Source of the DNA: Vibrio sp. RE86
Lineage (GTDB): Bacteria > Pseudomonadota > Gammaproteobacteria > Enterobacterales > Vibrionaceae
Direction: 5' to 3'
DNA: 64,000 nt
Assembly (NCBI RefSeq): GCF_013114545.1
Contig: NZ_VTXI01000002.1
Span: forward strand, 186,001 to 250,000
Under the pieces are notes generated by a model. It searched no databases and was not told the DNA's origin. It saw only the letters and a program-made list of their open reading frames with translations. The translations under genes and the position numbers were made by a program. Shown piece by piece: positions 18,889-28,456 of the stretch; the first letter of the stretch is position 1; every line of letters starts with the position of its first letter.

Positions 18889-19512
18889 CTACTTTTGATA
18901 ATCAAGCGTATTGATGACGATGGTGTAGTTGTCGACTAAGTGGCGAAAGGTGATTTGACCTTTTAGCTTGTCGCTGTTGCCGTATTGTATGTCGATAACC
19001 TGATTGCCTTGTTTATCAAAAACCGCTCTAGAATTACCTTTATCAATTAATTGCCACCTTACCTTATTTAAAGGGGCTTCCCAAGCAGAACTCGGCCAGA
19101 GGGTGATCATTAGGTTAAATAGTACCTGTTCTGGCGCAGGTAAGACGTTGTTCAAACCTGTCAGCACCTCGGTTGAGATCTCATCGCCTTGATAAGACAG
19201 CGATAATACTCGTGTACCCCAAGACGAAAACCCAGCCAAGACAAGCTTATCTTGATCCACTTGCAATTGAACCGGCAATTGTTGAGTTCCACTTTGTTCA
19301 CCCTGTTCCCATGAGGCGCTAATCAGTTGGCTTGCTGTTAAAGTGTAGCCAAGAGAGCTGGGTGTTGGCAGATTTACTTTCTCTTGTTCGGTAATTTTCA
19401 CGCTGGGCGTGACACTTTGAGGCTGCATGCTGCACGCAGAAAGTACACTTGTAAGCAGTGCCGCTAACAGTGTTTTTCTCAAGATCGCTTTCTTTAGAAT
19501 TGAGTTACTCAT
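18889..19512 (-). CDS. apeN: DUF3261-type outer-membrane lipoprotein of the APE cluster
   Basis: 207 residues. The N-terminus has a lipoprotein signal with lipobox LSAC, and the +2 residue is Ser, so outer-membrane sorting is expected. The body is beta-rich with no membrane helix. DUF3261 lipoproteins accompany the MMPL and LolA genes in APE clusters and probably receive the pigment at the outer membrane. GAGAGGAAATC precedes the ATG at 19512. Symbol given by order in the cluster. Confidence 0.82.
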   Translation of the reverse strand: MSNSILKKAILRKTLLAALLTSVLSACSMQPQSVTPSVKITEQEKVNLPTPSSLGYTLTASQLISASWEQGEQSGTQQLPVQLQVDQDKLVLAGFSSWGTRVLSLSYQGDEISTEVLTGLNNVLPAPEQVLFNLMITLWPSSAWEAPLNKVRWQLIDKGNSRAVFDKQGNQVIDIQYGNSDKLKGQITFRHLVDNYTIVINTLDYQK

Positions 19513-21845
19513 GATTTCCTCTCTTGAATCGCCAAAGGAGACAATAACCAAGCGACAAAAATACCGCTGAGTACCGTAATGCCAAAACTGTGTATTGCGT
19601 GCGTTTGACTGAGTGATAGCAAGCCAAATGACAGCAGGGTTGTAAGTGCAGATAAAGTGATGGCGAGTAATGTACTCAAGCTTCGAGCTTTTTCAGCAAA
19701 AAACAGGGTGTAGTCGATGCCAATCCCAATAATGAGAATAAGTGCGAGTAAATTGAACAGATTGAGTGTGGAGCCAACCGCAGATGCGGCCGCTAATCCC
19801 GCAAGACAGGCAATTAACGACGGCAATAGGATATAAACTGTGTGCTTCCAGCCATAGCGTTTGGTCAATAGCGTTGCGATGACCAGCAGCGCCAATCCGA
19901 GGAGTTCCATCACTTTTATGCGGTATTGAGCAAATAGAACAGAGATCTCCTCGGCTTTATTTAGGTAACTCAATTGGCTGTCTGTTTGAACGAAATTTTT
20001 GACTACGTCAGAGTCGCTCAGTCCACGTAAAGAAATAACCCCCGCAACTTGGTCGTCGATTTGCCCGATATAGAGAAAACGCACAGGTTCAGAAACGGAA
20101 TTGGCTAGATACTCTTGCAAAGAGACGGGTTTGAAGTCTTGCTCAAACACTGGGGGCTGATGAAGCTGCAGTGCTTGTGACAGCGCCGTAGACTGGCTTT
20201 GATAAAGGTGCTCAATCAGTTTGTGATCGGCTTCTTGGCGAGCCACAGAGCTGATGTATTGGGTTAGGCTTTGATAGCCAGTGATAACATCCGTTTGCTG
20301 CCATTGGTCAAGCTTTGGCGTGAGTTGCTGGAGTTTTTCTAGCAGTGATTGATCGTCGTTGGCGGTGACAACCAACATTTGCTGAGATGACTCGACACCA
20401 CTCAGCAGTGCAATGAACTGCTCTTGCTGTTTTAAACTCTCTGGCATTGCTTGAAGCTGGCGAATGTCATCGTCGTAATGAAGATTGGCTAGCGGGTAGC
20501 CAGCCGCGATAAGACAAAGCACCGGTAATGCGATTCGAGTCGAAGGTTTTGCCCAAAGGGATAGCCAAGCGTTCCACATGTTTTTGCCAGGTATTGGTCG
20601 ATTGCTGCTAGGTTTTCTTGCCAGTACTGGATACCAAGCCACAACGGTCACATAGGCGGCGATCAGACCGATTGAAGAAAACAGTGCCAATTGTTGCAAC
20701 CCAGGGAACGGTGTAATCATCATCCCCAAATAACCAATCAAGCTGGTCACTAATCCCATCGTGATCGCGGCAAAAATGTGTTGCAGTCCTTTTTTGCTAT
20801 CCCATTTCTCCCCAGCAGCGAGACGCTCGGTCAGATAGTGGAAAGCATAATCAATAGAAACGCCGATCAGACTTGCACCAAACACCAAACTAAATAGGTG
20901 CACTCGGCCAAATACCCAAGTGGTCACGGCCAATGCCGCGAGAAGGCCGATGCTGATAGAGAGTAGCGCGAGGCTAAGTGGTGCAGCACTGCGAAACACC
21001 GCGAGTATCAGTACAACAACGCCTAAAAGAGAAAAAAGGCCAATGGTACTGATCTCTTGCTTGGCGCTCTGTGTGCCAAATTCAGCATAGAAGAGTACAC
21101 CTGTGTGAATGGTATCAACCTGATAGTTTTCAGACAGCTTGGCCTCGATATCACGAATCTTGCTGACACCTTGCTGAGCTGCAAGGCTATAAGGGGATTC
21201 CTTGAGTGTTGCAGTTACTAACAGGTGGTCTTGGCCATTATATTCGGTCACCAAGTAGCCATTTTTGAGTGTAAAAGCGTTATTGAGCTGAGTTAACTGA
21301 GCCAGATAATCTCGAAAAATCAAAAACGGGTCACTGCTTAGCTCGTTGCCGGTCACCCCAGAAAATGGATTGTATATCGACTGGATGACGTGCTGGGTTT
21401 GGACTTGAGGTTGTGTGCTTAGACGTTGACGCTGCTCGTCGGTGAGCTGCTGAAAACGGTGTGAGAAGTAGTAGCTTGCCCACTCCTGCTGTTGGGTCGC
21501 ATCGACCTGACCAATCACATCGGAGAATAGGCCAGTATCTGACAGGGATTGCTCAAAGTCGCCCGCAGCGGCATAGGTGTTGTCGCTATTTGAGCTAGAA
21601 AGGACGAAGACCACCTTATCACTTAGGTTGTTTGAAACGGCTTCAAACGCCTGCTCCGCGACTGGGTTTTGCTGGTTTGTCGGCAGCAGCTTGAGGATAT
21701 TGGTTTCAATGGGAGAGCGTGTTGAGCCTAACCATTGCTGAGTAAGCATGACGAGGAACACGACAACAACGACCAACCAAGCTAAAGCGACTTTGTTGGT
21801 CGAAGCGGATAACTCGTTAGAAGCTGAATTGCGCTTGTTCAGCAT
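19509..21845 (-). CDS. apeM: MMPL/RND-family exporter of the APE cluster
   Basis: 778 residues with two similar halves, each a periplasmic domain plus about six membrane helices. Each half has the acidic transmembrane motif expected for proton coupling: GVSIDYAFHY in the first and GIGIDYTLFF in the second. By analogy with hopanoid and mycolate MMPL transporters it probably moves the lipid-linked polyene across the inner membrane. Start: ATG 21845, with AAGGA eight bases upstream. An earlier Met would add an implausible basic leader and overlap lolA-like sequence by 120 bp more. Confidence 0.9.
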   Translation of the reverse strand: MLNKRNSASNELSASTNKVALAWLVVVVVFLVMLTQQWLGSTRSPIETNILKLLPTNQQNPVAEQAFEAVSNNLSDKVVFVLSSSNSDNTYAAAGDFEQSLSDTGLFSDVIGQVDATQQQEWASYYFSHRFQQLTDEQRQRLSTQPQVQTQHVIQSIYNPFSGVTGNELSSDPFLIFRDYLAQLTQLNNAFTLKNGYLVTEYNGQDHLLVTATLKESPYSLAAQQGVSKIRDIEAKLSENYQVDTIHTGVLFYAEFGTQSAKQEISTIGLFSLLGVVVLILAVFRSAAPLSLALLSISIGLLAALAVTTWVFGRVHLFSLVFGASLIGVSIDYAFHYLTERLAAGEKWDSKKGLQHIFAAITMGLVTSLIGYLGMMITPFPGLQQLALFSSIGLIAAYVTVVAWYPVLARKPSSNRPIPGKNMWNAWLSLWAKPSTRIALPVLCLIAAGYPLANLHYDDDIRQLQAMPESLKQQEQFIALLSGVESSQQMLVVTANDDQSLLEKLQQLTPKLDQWQQTDVITGYQSLTQYISSVARQEADHKLIEHLYQSQSTALSQALQLHQPPVFEQDFKPVSLQEYLANSVSEPVRFLYIGQIDDQVAGVISLRGLSDSDVVKNFVQTDSQLSYLNKAEEISVLFAQYRIKVMELLGLALLVIATLLTKRYGWKHTVYILLPSLIACLAGLAAASAVGSTLNLFNLLALILIIGIGIDYTLFFAEKARSLSTLLAITLSALTTLLSFGLLSLSQTHAIHSFGITVLSGIFVAWLLSPLAIQERKS

Positions 21846-22428
21846 CGGTGAGTCCTTCGGGTTGATGAGTTTGGTTGGAGAAGAGTATTTCTGTTTTGTC
21901 ACCACGAAGCTCTTGCAGAACAAGTTTGTTAATATCTTCTTGGCCAGAGAGCGTAATAGTTTCAAACACAGAGTTTAAAGGTGCCTGAATCGGTGCCAAT
22001 GTAATGGTCCATTGGGCTTCATCTGAGCTAAAACTGACGTCAAACTGCTCTTTAAGTGCGTCCGTATCACCGTGGAACACCGCCAGGAAAACGTGGCTAA
22101 AGTAAAATGCCATTGGATTATCTTGAGCGGTGATGGTTTGTGGCTCTTGGCCTGCAAATGTTTGGCGTAGTTTATCTTGCGTCAGGACTAGGTTGACCGG
22201 AAACGGCGTTGTTTGTTGCCACAGTAAGCCCTTATCTTTGCTCAAGGTAAATTGCCCTTCGGAGCTGAGAGGCTGGGCAAACATTTCAATATGACGACGT
22301 TGAGTAAAATCACCACGTACAATGTCGTTAGCCGATAACTGTGATTGCAAAGCAGTTAGGTCGGAAACTTGCGCGTTGACCAGTGGGGACATGATTAGCA
22401 GCAATAAAGAGAACCACTTCTTCATCAT
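21817..22428 (-). CDS. apeL: LolA-like periplasmic carrier of the APE cluster
   Basis: 203 residues with signal peptide (MMKKWFSLLLLIMSPLVNA). The mature part follows the LolA pattern: RGDFTQRRHIEMFAQPLSSEGQFTLSKDKGLLW, then VLTQDKL. LolA folds carry lipidated cargo through the periplasm. Here, between an MMPL exporter and a lipoprotein, the cargo is probably the lipid-anchored polyene. It overlaps the thioesterase gene by 4 bp and the exporter gene by 29 bp. Confidence 0.87.
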   Translation of the reverse strand: MMKKWFSLLLLIMSPLVNAQVSDLTALQSQLSANDIVRGDFTQRRHIEMFAQPLSSEGQFTLSKDKGLLWQQTTPFPVNLVLTQDKLRQTFAGQEPQTITAQDNPMAFYFSHVFLAVFHGDTDALKEQFDVSFSSDEAQWTITLAPIQAPLNSVFETITLSGQEDINKLVLQELRGDKTEILFSNQTHQPEGLTDAEQAQFSF

Positions 22429-22883
22429 TGATTTTCCTCACCAATGCGACCTGTTTGGTGCCACTCTTCTACTTTATCGATAAACACCTTGGGTGAAGCG
22501 AAACACATCTCTTGAGATTCAATCGAGACAGCAACTTGTGTTGTGTAGGCCTTACACATCCGCTGGCCTGTCTCGGCATCATAGATAACAAAATCGATGC
22601 GTAGACGGTTTTCCCACTCGGTTAACTTACCTGCGACACGAATCTTGTGATTGAAAGGAATCGCTTTGACATACTTTACGCGCGTATCAATGATTGGCCA
22701 CATGTAGCCAGAATCATTCATCGCAAGGTAGCCATAGTTGATCTTTTCCATCATCACTCGGCGTGCTTCCTCGAAAAAGCGGAAGTAGTTACCGTGATAG
22801 ATAACACCCATAGGGTCAGCGTCTTGGAAAGAGGTAACCAGCGTTACCTCTGACTCAAGCGGAAACTCAATCGCTTGCTCCAT
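22425..22883 (-). CDS. apeK: Hotdog-fold acyl thioesterase (ApeK-type)
   Basis: 152 residues of the 4-hydroxybenzoyl-CoA thioesterase class. FQDADPMGVIYHGNYFRFFEEAR has the catalytic Asp-x-x-Gly and the following YHGNY. It probably releases or edits acyl chains during polyene synthesis. It overlaps the ammonia-lyase stop at 22883 and the lolA-like start, both by a few bases. Confidence 0.87.
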   Translation of the reverse strand: MEQAIEFPLESEVTLVTSFQDADPMGVIYHGNYFRFFEEARRVMMEKINYGYLAMNDSGYMWPIIDTRVKYVKAIPFNHKIRVAGKLTEWENRLRIDFVIYDAETGQRMCKAYTTQVAVSIESQEMCFASPKVFIDKVEEWHQTGRIGEENQ

Positions 22884-24436
22884 TATGCCTCCGGGTAAAG
22901 TGGCCAGTGGCGTTGCTGAATGCGGTCGATAAAGTGGCGAAGGTCATTTTCTAACGGACGATCCTCCACGACAAATTCGAATTCACTCAGAACCGCATCA
23001 CGAATCATTTTGAGGTTGTCACTCATGTGGTGCTCATCAAGCTCGTTATGACGACGGCGAATCTCAACCGCTTGAATACTCGCAAGTAGAGAGGCTGCTG
23101 CTACTTGCTCAGTTAACTCTAGCACTCGAATACAGTCACGAGCTGCAATAGTGCCCATGCTGACTTTATCTTGGTTGTGACATTCGGTAGAGCGTGAGAA
23201 AACACTCGCAGGCATGGTGTGCTTTAAGGCTTCTGCTGTCCAAGCGGAAATACCAATCTGAACGGCTTTAAAACCGTGGTTGATAGGTTTACGCTCACCT
23301 TCTGCACCCGTTAGGTTAAAGGGTAGGCCGTTGTTGAACTTGTAGTCCATCAGCTGTGCCATTTGGCGATCAAGCAGATCGGCTAGGTTGGCAATTCCTG
23401 TTTTCAGTGTGTCCATCGCCATTGCAATGTGACCACCGTAGAAGTGACCACCATGAAGTACACGTTCGTTATCGCCATCAATAATTGGGTTGTCGTTGGC
23501 ACTGTTTAGCTCGTTTTCAATCATTGAGCGTAGCCACGGCAGTGAGTCTTGCACCACACCAATAACATGCGGAGCACAACGCAAAGAGTAACGATCTTGT
23601 AGACGGTCGCTATTGCGCGGCGGGCGATCCGCTTTGAGGTCGTCACGTAACCATGCCGCGACTTGTTGCTGACCCGGATGAGGTTTAACAGCAAATAGGG
23701 CTTCATCAAAGTGGAAGTCATTCCCGTGCATACCTACTGACACCATCGCGGTAATCTTGGTACAAAGCTGCGCAAGGTATTCGGCGCGTTTATACGCAAG
23801 ACACGCTAGGGCCGTCATCACCGATGTACCGTTCATCAGCGCTAAGCCTTCTTTCGGCTTTAAGTGGATTGGGTTGATTCCCAGTTCGGCATACACCTCA
23901 GCGGTTGGGCGCACGTCGCCTTTGTAAAGCACATCTCGTTCACCAATCAGTGCGGCAGCAAGGTAGGAAAGCGGTGTTAAGTCACCACTTGCACCGACGG
24001 AGCCTTCTTGAGGAATACGCGGCGCAATATCTTGATTGATGAGAGTGACGATCTGATTCAGTAAATCATGGGTAACGCCAGACACACCTTGAGCCAATGA
24101 ACATAGACGTGTGGCCAAAACTGCGCGAGCCTGTTCATGAGAAAGAACTTCGCCTAGTCCACAGCCGTGGAAACGAGTTAGGTGCAGTGGAAGTTCATCG
24201 ACCAGATTTGGTGGAATGGCCACAGTACATGAATCACCATAGCCTGTGGTTACGCCATAGATAACGCCTTCTTCTTTTAGCAAGCGCTCTAAAAAGGCCA
24301 CGCCACGATCAATCTTAGAAGTGAACTCAGGTGAGTTGTTTAAATTGGCGTTGGCACCTTGCGCAATAGCGACCACATCTTCGATGGTAAGAGCCTCTGC
24401 GCCGAACGTAATGGTGTTATTGTTTTGCGTCGTCAT
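22883..24436 (-). CDS. Aromatic amino acid ammonia-lyase (HAL/TAL family)
   Basis: 517 residues. The MIO cofactor triad Ala149-Ser150-Gly151 (GSVGASGDLTPLSYL) and Tyr60 (IYGVTTGYG) are in place. The reaction is elimination of ammonia from an aromatic amino acid; within an APE operon the expected product is a hydroxycinnamate starter from tyrosine. At the substrate-selectivity pair I read Phe89-His90, which matches neither the HAL (Ser-His) nor the TAL (His-Leu) or PAL (Phe-Leu) patterns. The start overlaps the preceding gene by 20 bp. Annotation as histidine ammonia-lyase would be unsafe. Confidence 0.85.
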   Translation of the reverse strand: MTTQNNNTITFGAEALTIEDVVAIAQGANANLNNSPEFTSKIDRGVAFLERLLKEEGVIYGVTTGYGDSCTVAIPPNLVDELPLHLTRFHGCGLGEVLSHEQARAVLATRLCSLAQGVSGVTHDLLNQIVTLINQDIAPRIPQEGSVGASGDLTPLSYLAAALIGERDVLYKGDVRPTAEVYAELGINPIHLKPKEGLALMNGTSVMTALACLAYKRAEYLAQLCTKITAMVSVGMHGNDFHFDEALFAVKPHPGQQQVAAWLRDDLKADRPPRNSDRLQDRYSLRCAPHVIGVVQDSLPWLRSMIENELNSANDNPIIDGDNERVLHGGHFYGGHIAMAMDTLKTGIANLADLLDRQMAQLMDYKFNNGLPFNLTGAEGERKPINHGFKAVQIGISAWTAEALKHTMPASVFSRSTECHNQDKVSMGTIAARDCIRVLELTEQVAAASLLASIQAVEIRRRHNELDEHHMSDNLKMIRDAVLSEFEFVVEDRPLENDLRHFIDRIQQRHWPLYPEA

Positions 24437-26129
24437 CTTTCTGATTACTTAAAGTCCAAAAATTGAAAAAATTATACCACTGTAATGGGGCTTGTAGAGT
24501 GTAGTGCTCTAAGCGTGTGGCATATCGCTGAACAACATCGTTAAGCGCTTGCTGGCGCTCTTTTCTTGGAAGTACGATCTTGTCGCTAAAAGGTTCGAAA
24601 TAAACATTAAAGTGCGGCTTGTCGCTAGTGTCGTCACGAAGGCCAAACAGTAGATATACAGGCGCCTTTAATACGGAGGCGAGCATAAATGGTCCTTGCG
24701 GAAAGGGAGCGGGCTTACCTAAAAAATCAGCCCATACTGAGCGACTCTCTTTACTGGTGGAGGTTCTATCCCCAACAATCACGACCCATTCACCTTGCTC
24801 AATTTTTTGCTGTAAGAGTATGGCAGTATCCGGCCCCATAGTGCTGACTTGTATTAAGTTCAGGTCTGAGTTTGGGTTTACTGCTTTCATCACTGTATTA
24901 AAACGTTCCGCATGTTCGGTGAACACAAGGGCATTGATTTTGACATGAGTGTGTCTGCGGCTGAGAGCTCGGCAAAGTTCAATATTGCCAAGGTGAGAGC
25001 CTAGGATCAGTATCCCTTGCTTGTTGTCGACCATCTCTTGAAAATGTTCTTGGCCATGAATGGTTAAGTTGTCGACATTAAAATCGCCTTTCCATGCCGC
25101 CAGTTTGTCGAGCATGGTATGGCCGAAAGAGAGCAGGTGATGATAACTATCGAGCGACTTTGGTAGTGCGATAGATTGCTGCTCGGCATGACGCTTCAAC
25201 TGCTCTAGATAGATTTCTGATGCTTGTTTGGCGTCTTTGCTGGTTAGGTGGTAGTAGCGAATTACCCCTTTCAAGATCAGGTTGAAAACACCGCGACCAA
25301 GCAAGCTGTACACAGCTAAGAGCAATTTTATGCCTAAGATGGTGCCTTGCTCTTGACGCTTAGACCAATGTTGTTGGTTGTCAGAGGCTTTGCGAAGGCG
25401 TTTTCGTGCCAGCAATTTTGGAATACGTGGAAGCATGCCGAAAAACAGGCGAGTGTGCATCCAACTGATTTTCACATTGTCCCAGAGCGCATCAAAGTGA
25501 GAGATGCCACCTTCAGGGTAGATAACACGAGTTTCAACAAAGTCGATCTCAATGCCTTCCCAATACATTCGCACCAAAATCTCGATGTCGAAGTCCATTC
25601 GAGTGCCGATGTCATATTTGTCGAGAACCGCGACGGTGGAAGAGACGGGGTACGTACGAAATCCACACATACTGTCTTTAATGGCAAATGATAGCGTTTC
25701 TATCCATACCCAAATGTGTGTAGCATAGCGGCCATATAAGCGCGCTTTAGGTACACTGTCATCGTAAATAGGTTGACCAGAGATTAAATGAGTTGGGCTC
25801 TCTTTTGAGCGCGCAATGAGTTGCGGAAGTGCTTCGATATCATGTTGGCCGTCAGCGTCAATCTGGATGACATGACTGTACCCAAGATCGTGAGCATGGC
25901 GAATACCCGCCATAACCGCGCCCCCTTTGCCTTGGTTTTCAGCAAGGGTCACCAAAGTCACGTTCTCTTCTTGAGCAACGATTTGGAGTGCGTGTTTTGT
26001 CTCTGCGTTGCTACCGTCATCGACTAAAAGAAAAGGGAATTTAAAAGAGTTCAGCGAAGACACCACAGCAGCAATGGTGCTGCCATGGTTGTAGCAAGGG
26101 ATTAGAAAACAAGGATTATATTGGCTCAC
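24417..26129 (-). CDS. apeJ: Glycosyltransferase-acyltransferase fusion (ApeJ-type)
   Basis: 570 residues with two enzymes in one chain. Residues 1-230 are a GT2 family transferase: PCYNHGSTIAAVV, LLVDDGSNAETK and the metal-binding IQIDADGQHD. Residues about 270-560 are a lipid A acyltransferase-like (LpxL/HtrB) domain with the HX4E motif in GSHLGNIELCR and a VIVGDRTS block. Such fusions occur in APE clusters and probably attach sugar and acyl groups that anchor the pigment. Symbol by cluster order. Confidence 0.85.
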   Translation of the reverse strand: MSQYNPCFLIPCYNHGSTIAAVVSSLNSFKFPFLLVDDGSNAETKHALQIVAQEENVTLVTLAENQGKGGAVMAGIRHAHDLGYSHVIQIDADGQHDIEALPQLIARSKESPTHLISGQPIYDDSVPKARLYGRYATHIWVWIETLSFAIKDSMCGFRTYPVSSTVAVLDKYDIGTRMDFDIEILVRMYWEGIEIDFVETRVIYPEGGISHFDALWDNVKISWMHTRLFFGMLPRIPKLLARKRLRKASDNQQHWSKRQEQGTILGIKLLLAVYSLLGRGVFNLILKGVIRYYHLTSKDAKQASEIYLEQLKRHAEQQSIALPKSLDSYHHLLSFGHTMLDKLAAWKGDFNVDNLTIHGQEHFQEMVDNKQGILILGSHLGNIELCRALSRRHTHVKINALVFTEHAERFNTVMKAVNPNSDLNLIQVSTMGPDTAILLQQKIEQGEWVVIVGDRTSTSKESRSVWADFLGKPAPFPQGPFMLASVLKAPVYLLFGLRDDTSDKPHFNVYFEPFSDKIVLPRKERQQALNDVVQRYATRLEHYTLQAPLQWYNFFNFWTLSNQKDDDAKQ

Positions 26130-26489
26130 TTACTCACCTAGCTTCATTTTTCCAGATGAGTGGATGATCAGTTGCTCATCACGTAGAGAGCTGTACTTAA
26201 ACGCAAGCTTCTGTTTTTCACCATCCCAGACAAGGCTCAAATCGACGGTCGAGTCAGGAAGGATAGGCTCTTGGAACTTAATCACTTCCATGCCTTTAAA
26301 TGTGGGCGGCGTATGCAAGTGCTCGATGGCATAATGCAGTGCCCAATCAATCTGACTGACACCTGGTAACAGCGGAAAATGGGTAAAATGGCCGCGAAAA
26401 TCTAAGATATCAGCGTCGACCTTCATCGTGATGGTCACGTTGTTATCTTTGTTCTCGACTGCGATGATGGTGGGTTTACGTTTTTCCAT
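26130..26489 (-). CDS. apeI: Dehydratase partner subunit (ApeI-type)
   Basis: 119 residues, hotdog fold. RGHFTHFPLLPGVSQIDWALHYA is the FabA/FabZ-like active-site segment with catalytic His in HFTHFP. In the characterised system ApeI dimerises with ApeP to dehydrate 3-hydroxyacyl-ACP. It abuts the glycosyltransferase-acyltransferase gene with no gap. AAAGA precedes the ATG. Confidence 0.87.
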   Translation of the reverse strand: MEKRKPTIIAVENKDNNVTITMKVDADILDFRGHFTHFPLLPGVSQIDWALHYAIEHLHTPPTFKGMEVIKFQEPILPDSTVDLSLVWDGEKQKLAFKYSSLRDEQLIIHSSGKMKLGE

Positions 26490-26516
26490 TTCTTTAAGTT
26501 CTTTCTTGGTGTCGAA

Positions 26517-27890
26517 TTACTGGAAGAGTTTTTCTATTTCAGCAACTTGGCGTTTGCCTTGGCTATTAAGCGGGATCTCTTCTAAAAGTCGATACTTTCG
26601 CGGGATAGCAATAGGCTCTAGCCAATCACGCAGTCGTTTTCTTAGGGCAATCCAAAACTTACCTTTGCCAATACGTTCAAGTTCAGTCAAACCGAGTGGT
26701 GATAGTACGATTACCGCGCTTAGTGAAAGGCGTTGATCGTCCACCAAAGGAATGACAGCACTCTCTTCAATCCACTCTAGCTGATCGAGACGTTTCTCGA
26801 CTTCCACCAGTGAAATTCGCTTTTCTTCAATCTTAACGATGCGGTCGGTACGCCCTTTCAGTTCAAATGAAACTGTATCATGAAAGTGGCATTCATCGGC
26901 AGTCTGATACCACTCGCTGCCATTGATATGTGGCGCAAGTAACCGCAAGCAATTTTCTTGGTTCAATTCGGCTTGTACGCCTGGGAAGAGACTCCAACTC
27001 GTATCAGGCGTGCGTTGTTGTCTGAAAGCAATACCGCCAGTTTCAGTGCTGCCAAACACCTCAATCGGAAGATGATCAAACAACGCTTCGCTATGGGTTG
27101 CTGCTGAGTTTGGCAGTGGTCCCCCAGATGAAAATAGCCCGCGTAATGGCGTGCTTTGATGTTCTTGGGTTAAGCGTTTGAGCAGTGCTGGACTGCTGAT
27201 CAAAACGGTATCTTTATCCGCATGATGAACAAGCTGCTCAGGGTATTCCAAATTGTGTATAGCAAATGGGCGACCAGCGCATAACGGCCACAAAACTCGA
27301 AACAATAGGCCATAGATATGCTGGTGGGACACTGTGCTCTCGATGCGACTGCAACGAAGTTGTTCTCCCCACAGTGACTCTAAAATGGCAATTTCAGAAT
27401 CGAGTTGTGTCAGACTTTTCTGAATAGCTTTGGCTTGACCACTTGAACCTGATGTAAACAGAGTGAGCTCTACTTCGTCTGCATTAAGGTTTTTCACCTG
27501 CGGCTGAATGTACTGCTCTAATGAGCGAGATTTAACCGATAGGGATTCCACGCCTTCGGCGATCTCGATATTCTCGTCGTGAAGCAACACGTCAAAATGG
27601 GGCGTTAACTCCCTGACCGCTTCAGGTTGATAGTTTCCCGGCAGAACCAAAGCTTTGCCTGCGTGAATGGCGGCAAATAAGCCGACTGAGAACAAGTAGC
27701 TGTTAGCAAAACAAAGCGCAACTCTTTTGGCGCTGTGACTTATAAGCAACGACTGGTAGTGGTTCACATCATTTAGGAATGATTGCCAGTTGATCTGGTG
27801 TTGATTATCAAACGCAACAATAGAGTGAGGGTCACGTGTTGTGTTGAGCAGTTGTTCAACTGCGCAGAATTCAACGTGTTGAGAGTGCAT
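26517..27890 (-). CDS. apeH: AMP-forming acyl-ACP ligase (ApeH-type)
   Basis: 457 residues, ANL adenylating enzyme. LTLFTSGSSGQAKAIQKS is the phosphate-binding loop, EVFGSTETGGIAF the adenine/Mg block, and GRTDRIVKIEEKRISLVEVE the hinge and mobile domain. The role known for ApeH is loading an aromatic acid starter onto the carrier protein. Start ATG 27890 overlaps the preceding stop as TAATG, with AAGGAAGA upstream. A start 102 bp earlier would run through the membrane-protein gene. Confidence 0.87.
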   Translation of the reverse strand: MHSQHVEFCAVEQLLNTTRDPHSIVAFDNQHQINWQSFLNDVNHYQSLLISHSAKRVALCFANSYLFSVGLFAAIHAGKALVLPGNYQPEAVRELTPHFDVLLHDENIEIAEGVESLSVKSRSLEQYIQPQVKNLNADEVELTLFTSGSSGQAKAIQKSLTQLDSEIAILESLWGEQLRCSRIESTVSHQHIYGLLFRVLWPLCAGRPFAIHNLEYPEQLVHHADKDTVLISSPALLKRLTQEHQSTPLRGLFSSGGPLPNSAATHSEALFDHLPIEVFGSTETGGIAFRQQRTPDTSWSLFPGVQAELNQENCLRLLAPHINGSEWYQTADECHFHDTVSFELKGRTDRIVKIEEKRISLVEVEKRLDQLEWIEESAVIPLVDDQRLSLSAVIVLSPLGLTELERIGKGKFWIALRKRLRDWLEPIAIPRKYRLLEEIPLNSQGKRQVAEIEKLFQ

Positions 27891-28456
27891 TATTGAGAGT
27901 CTTCCTTTCGAACAAACTGACGAACGATCCATTCCCCTGCGAATAAACAGCCTGCGAGTAGATAACTGATGAGACCGTTGTATAACGTCCAAAGCTCTAG
28001 CGAATGGAAACAGGTATACAGCGCGAATGAGCCATTAAGCACAAAGAAAACGCACCAAATTGCAGTAACTTTACGGGTGTAGAGCACACCGCTTTGTGGC
28101 AAATTAGGTTCTTGTAATCGGGCCAAACGTTCAATAATCGTCTGTGGCTGTTTAAAGCTAGCGGCAAATACGGCAAACATGCATACGTTAACGATAACAG
28201 GGTAGAAAGTTAGCCAACCATGTTGCTTGAACAACACGCCTAAACTGACAAGAGTAATACCCGTTATCGCACTGACTTGAGCGACATATTTGAGTTCTTT
28301 TAATTGGGTTCGCTGAACGGAGAGCAGTCGGACCCCTAAGGCGAGAATAAGCAGTACTCCCACCAAAGAGAGTCCGTATCGCTCAATGCCAAAAAAGATG
28401 GCAAAGGGATAGGCAAGCAGAACAACTGCAGACAGAACTGTCAGCAATTGGCGCAT
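27890..28456 (-). CDS. apeG: Integral membrane protein of the APE cluster (ApeG-type)
   Basis: 188 residues with about five to six membrane helices (VLSAVVLLAYPFAIFFGI, YGLSLVGVLLILALGV, WCVFFVLNGSFALYTCFH). It resembles the predicted membrane protein family COG4648, which accompanies APE and flexirubin clusters. Its function is not known. It starts at the stop codon of the downstream ACP gene. Symbol by cluster order. Confidence 0.8.
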   Translation of the reverse strand: MRQLLTVLSAVVLLAYPFAIFFGIERYGLSLVGVLLILALGVRLLSVQRTQLKELKYVAQVSAITGITLVSLGVLFKQHGWLTFYPVIVNVCMFAVFAASFKQPQTIIERLARLQEPNLPQSGVLYTRKVTAIWCVFFVLNGSFALYTCFHSLELWTLYNGLISYLLAGCLFAGEWIVRQFVRKEDSQ

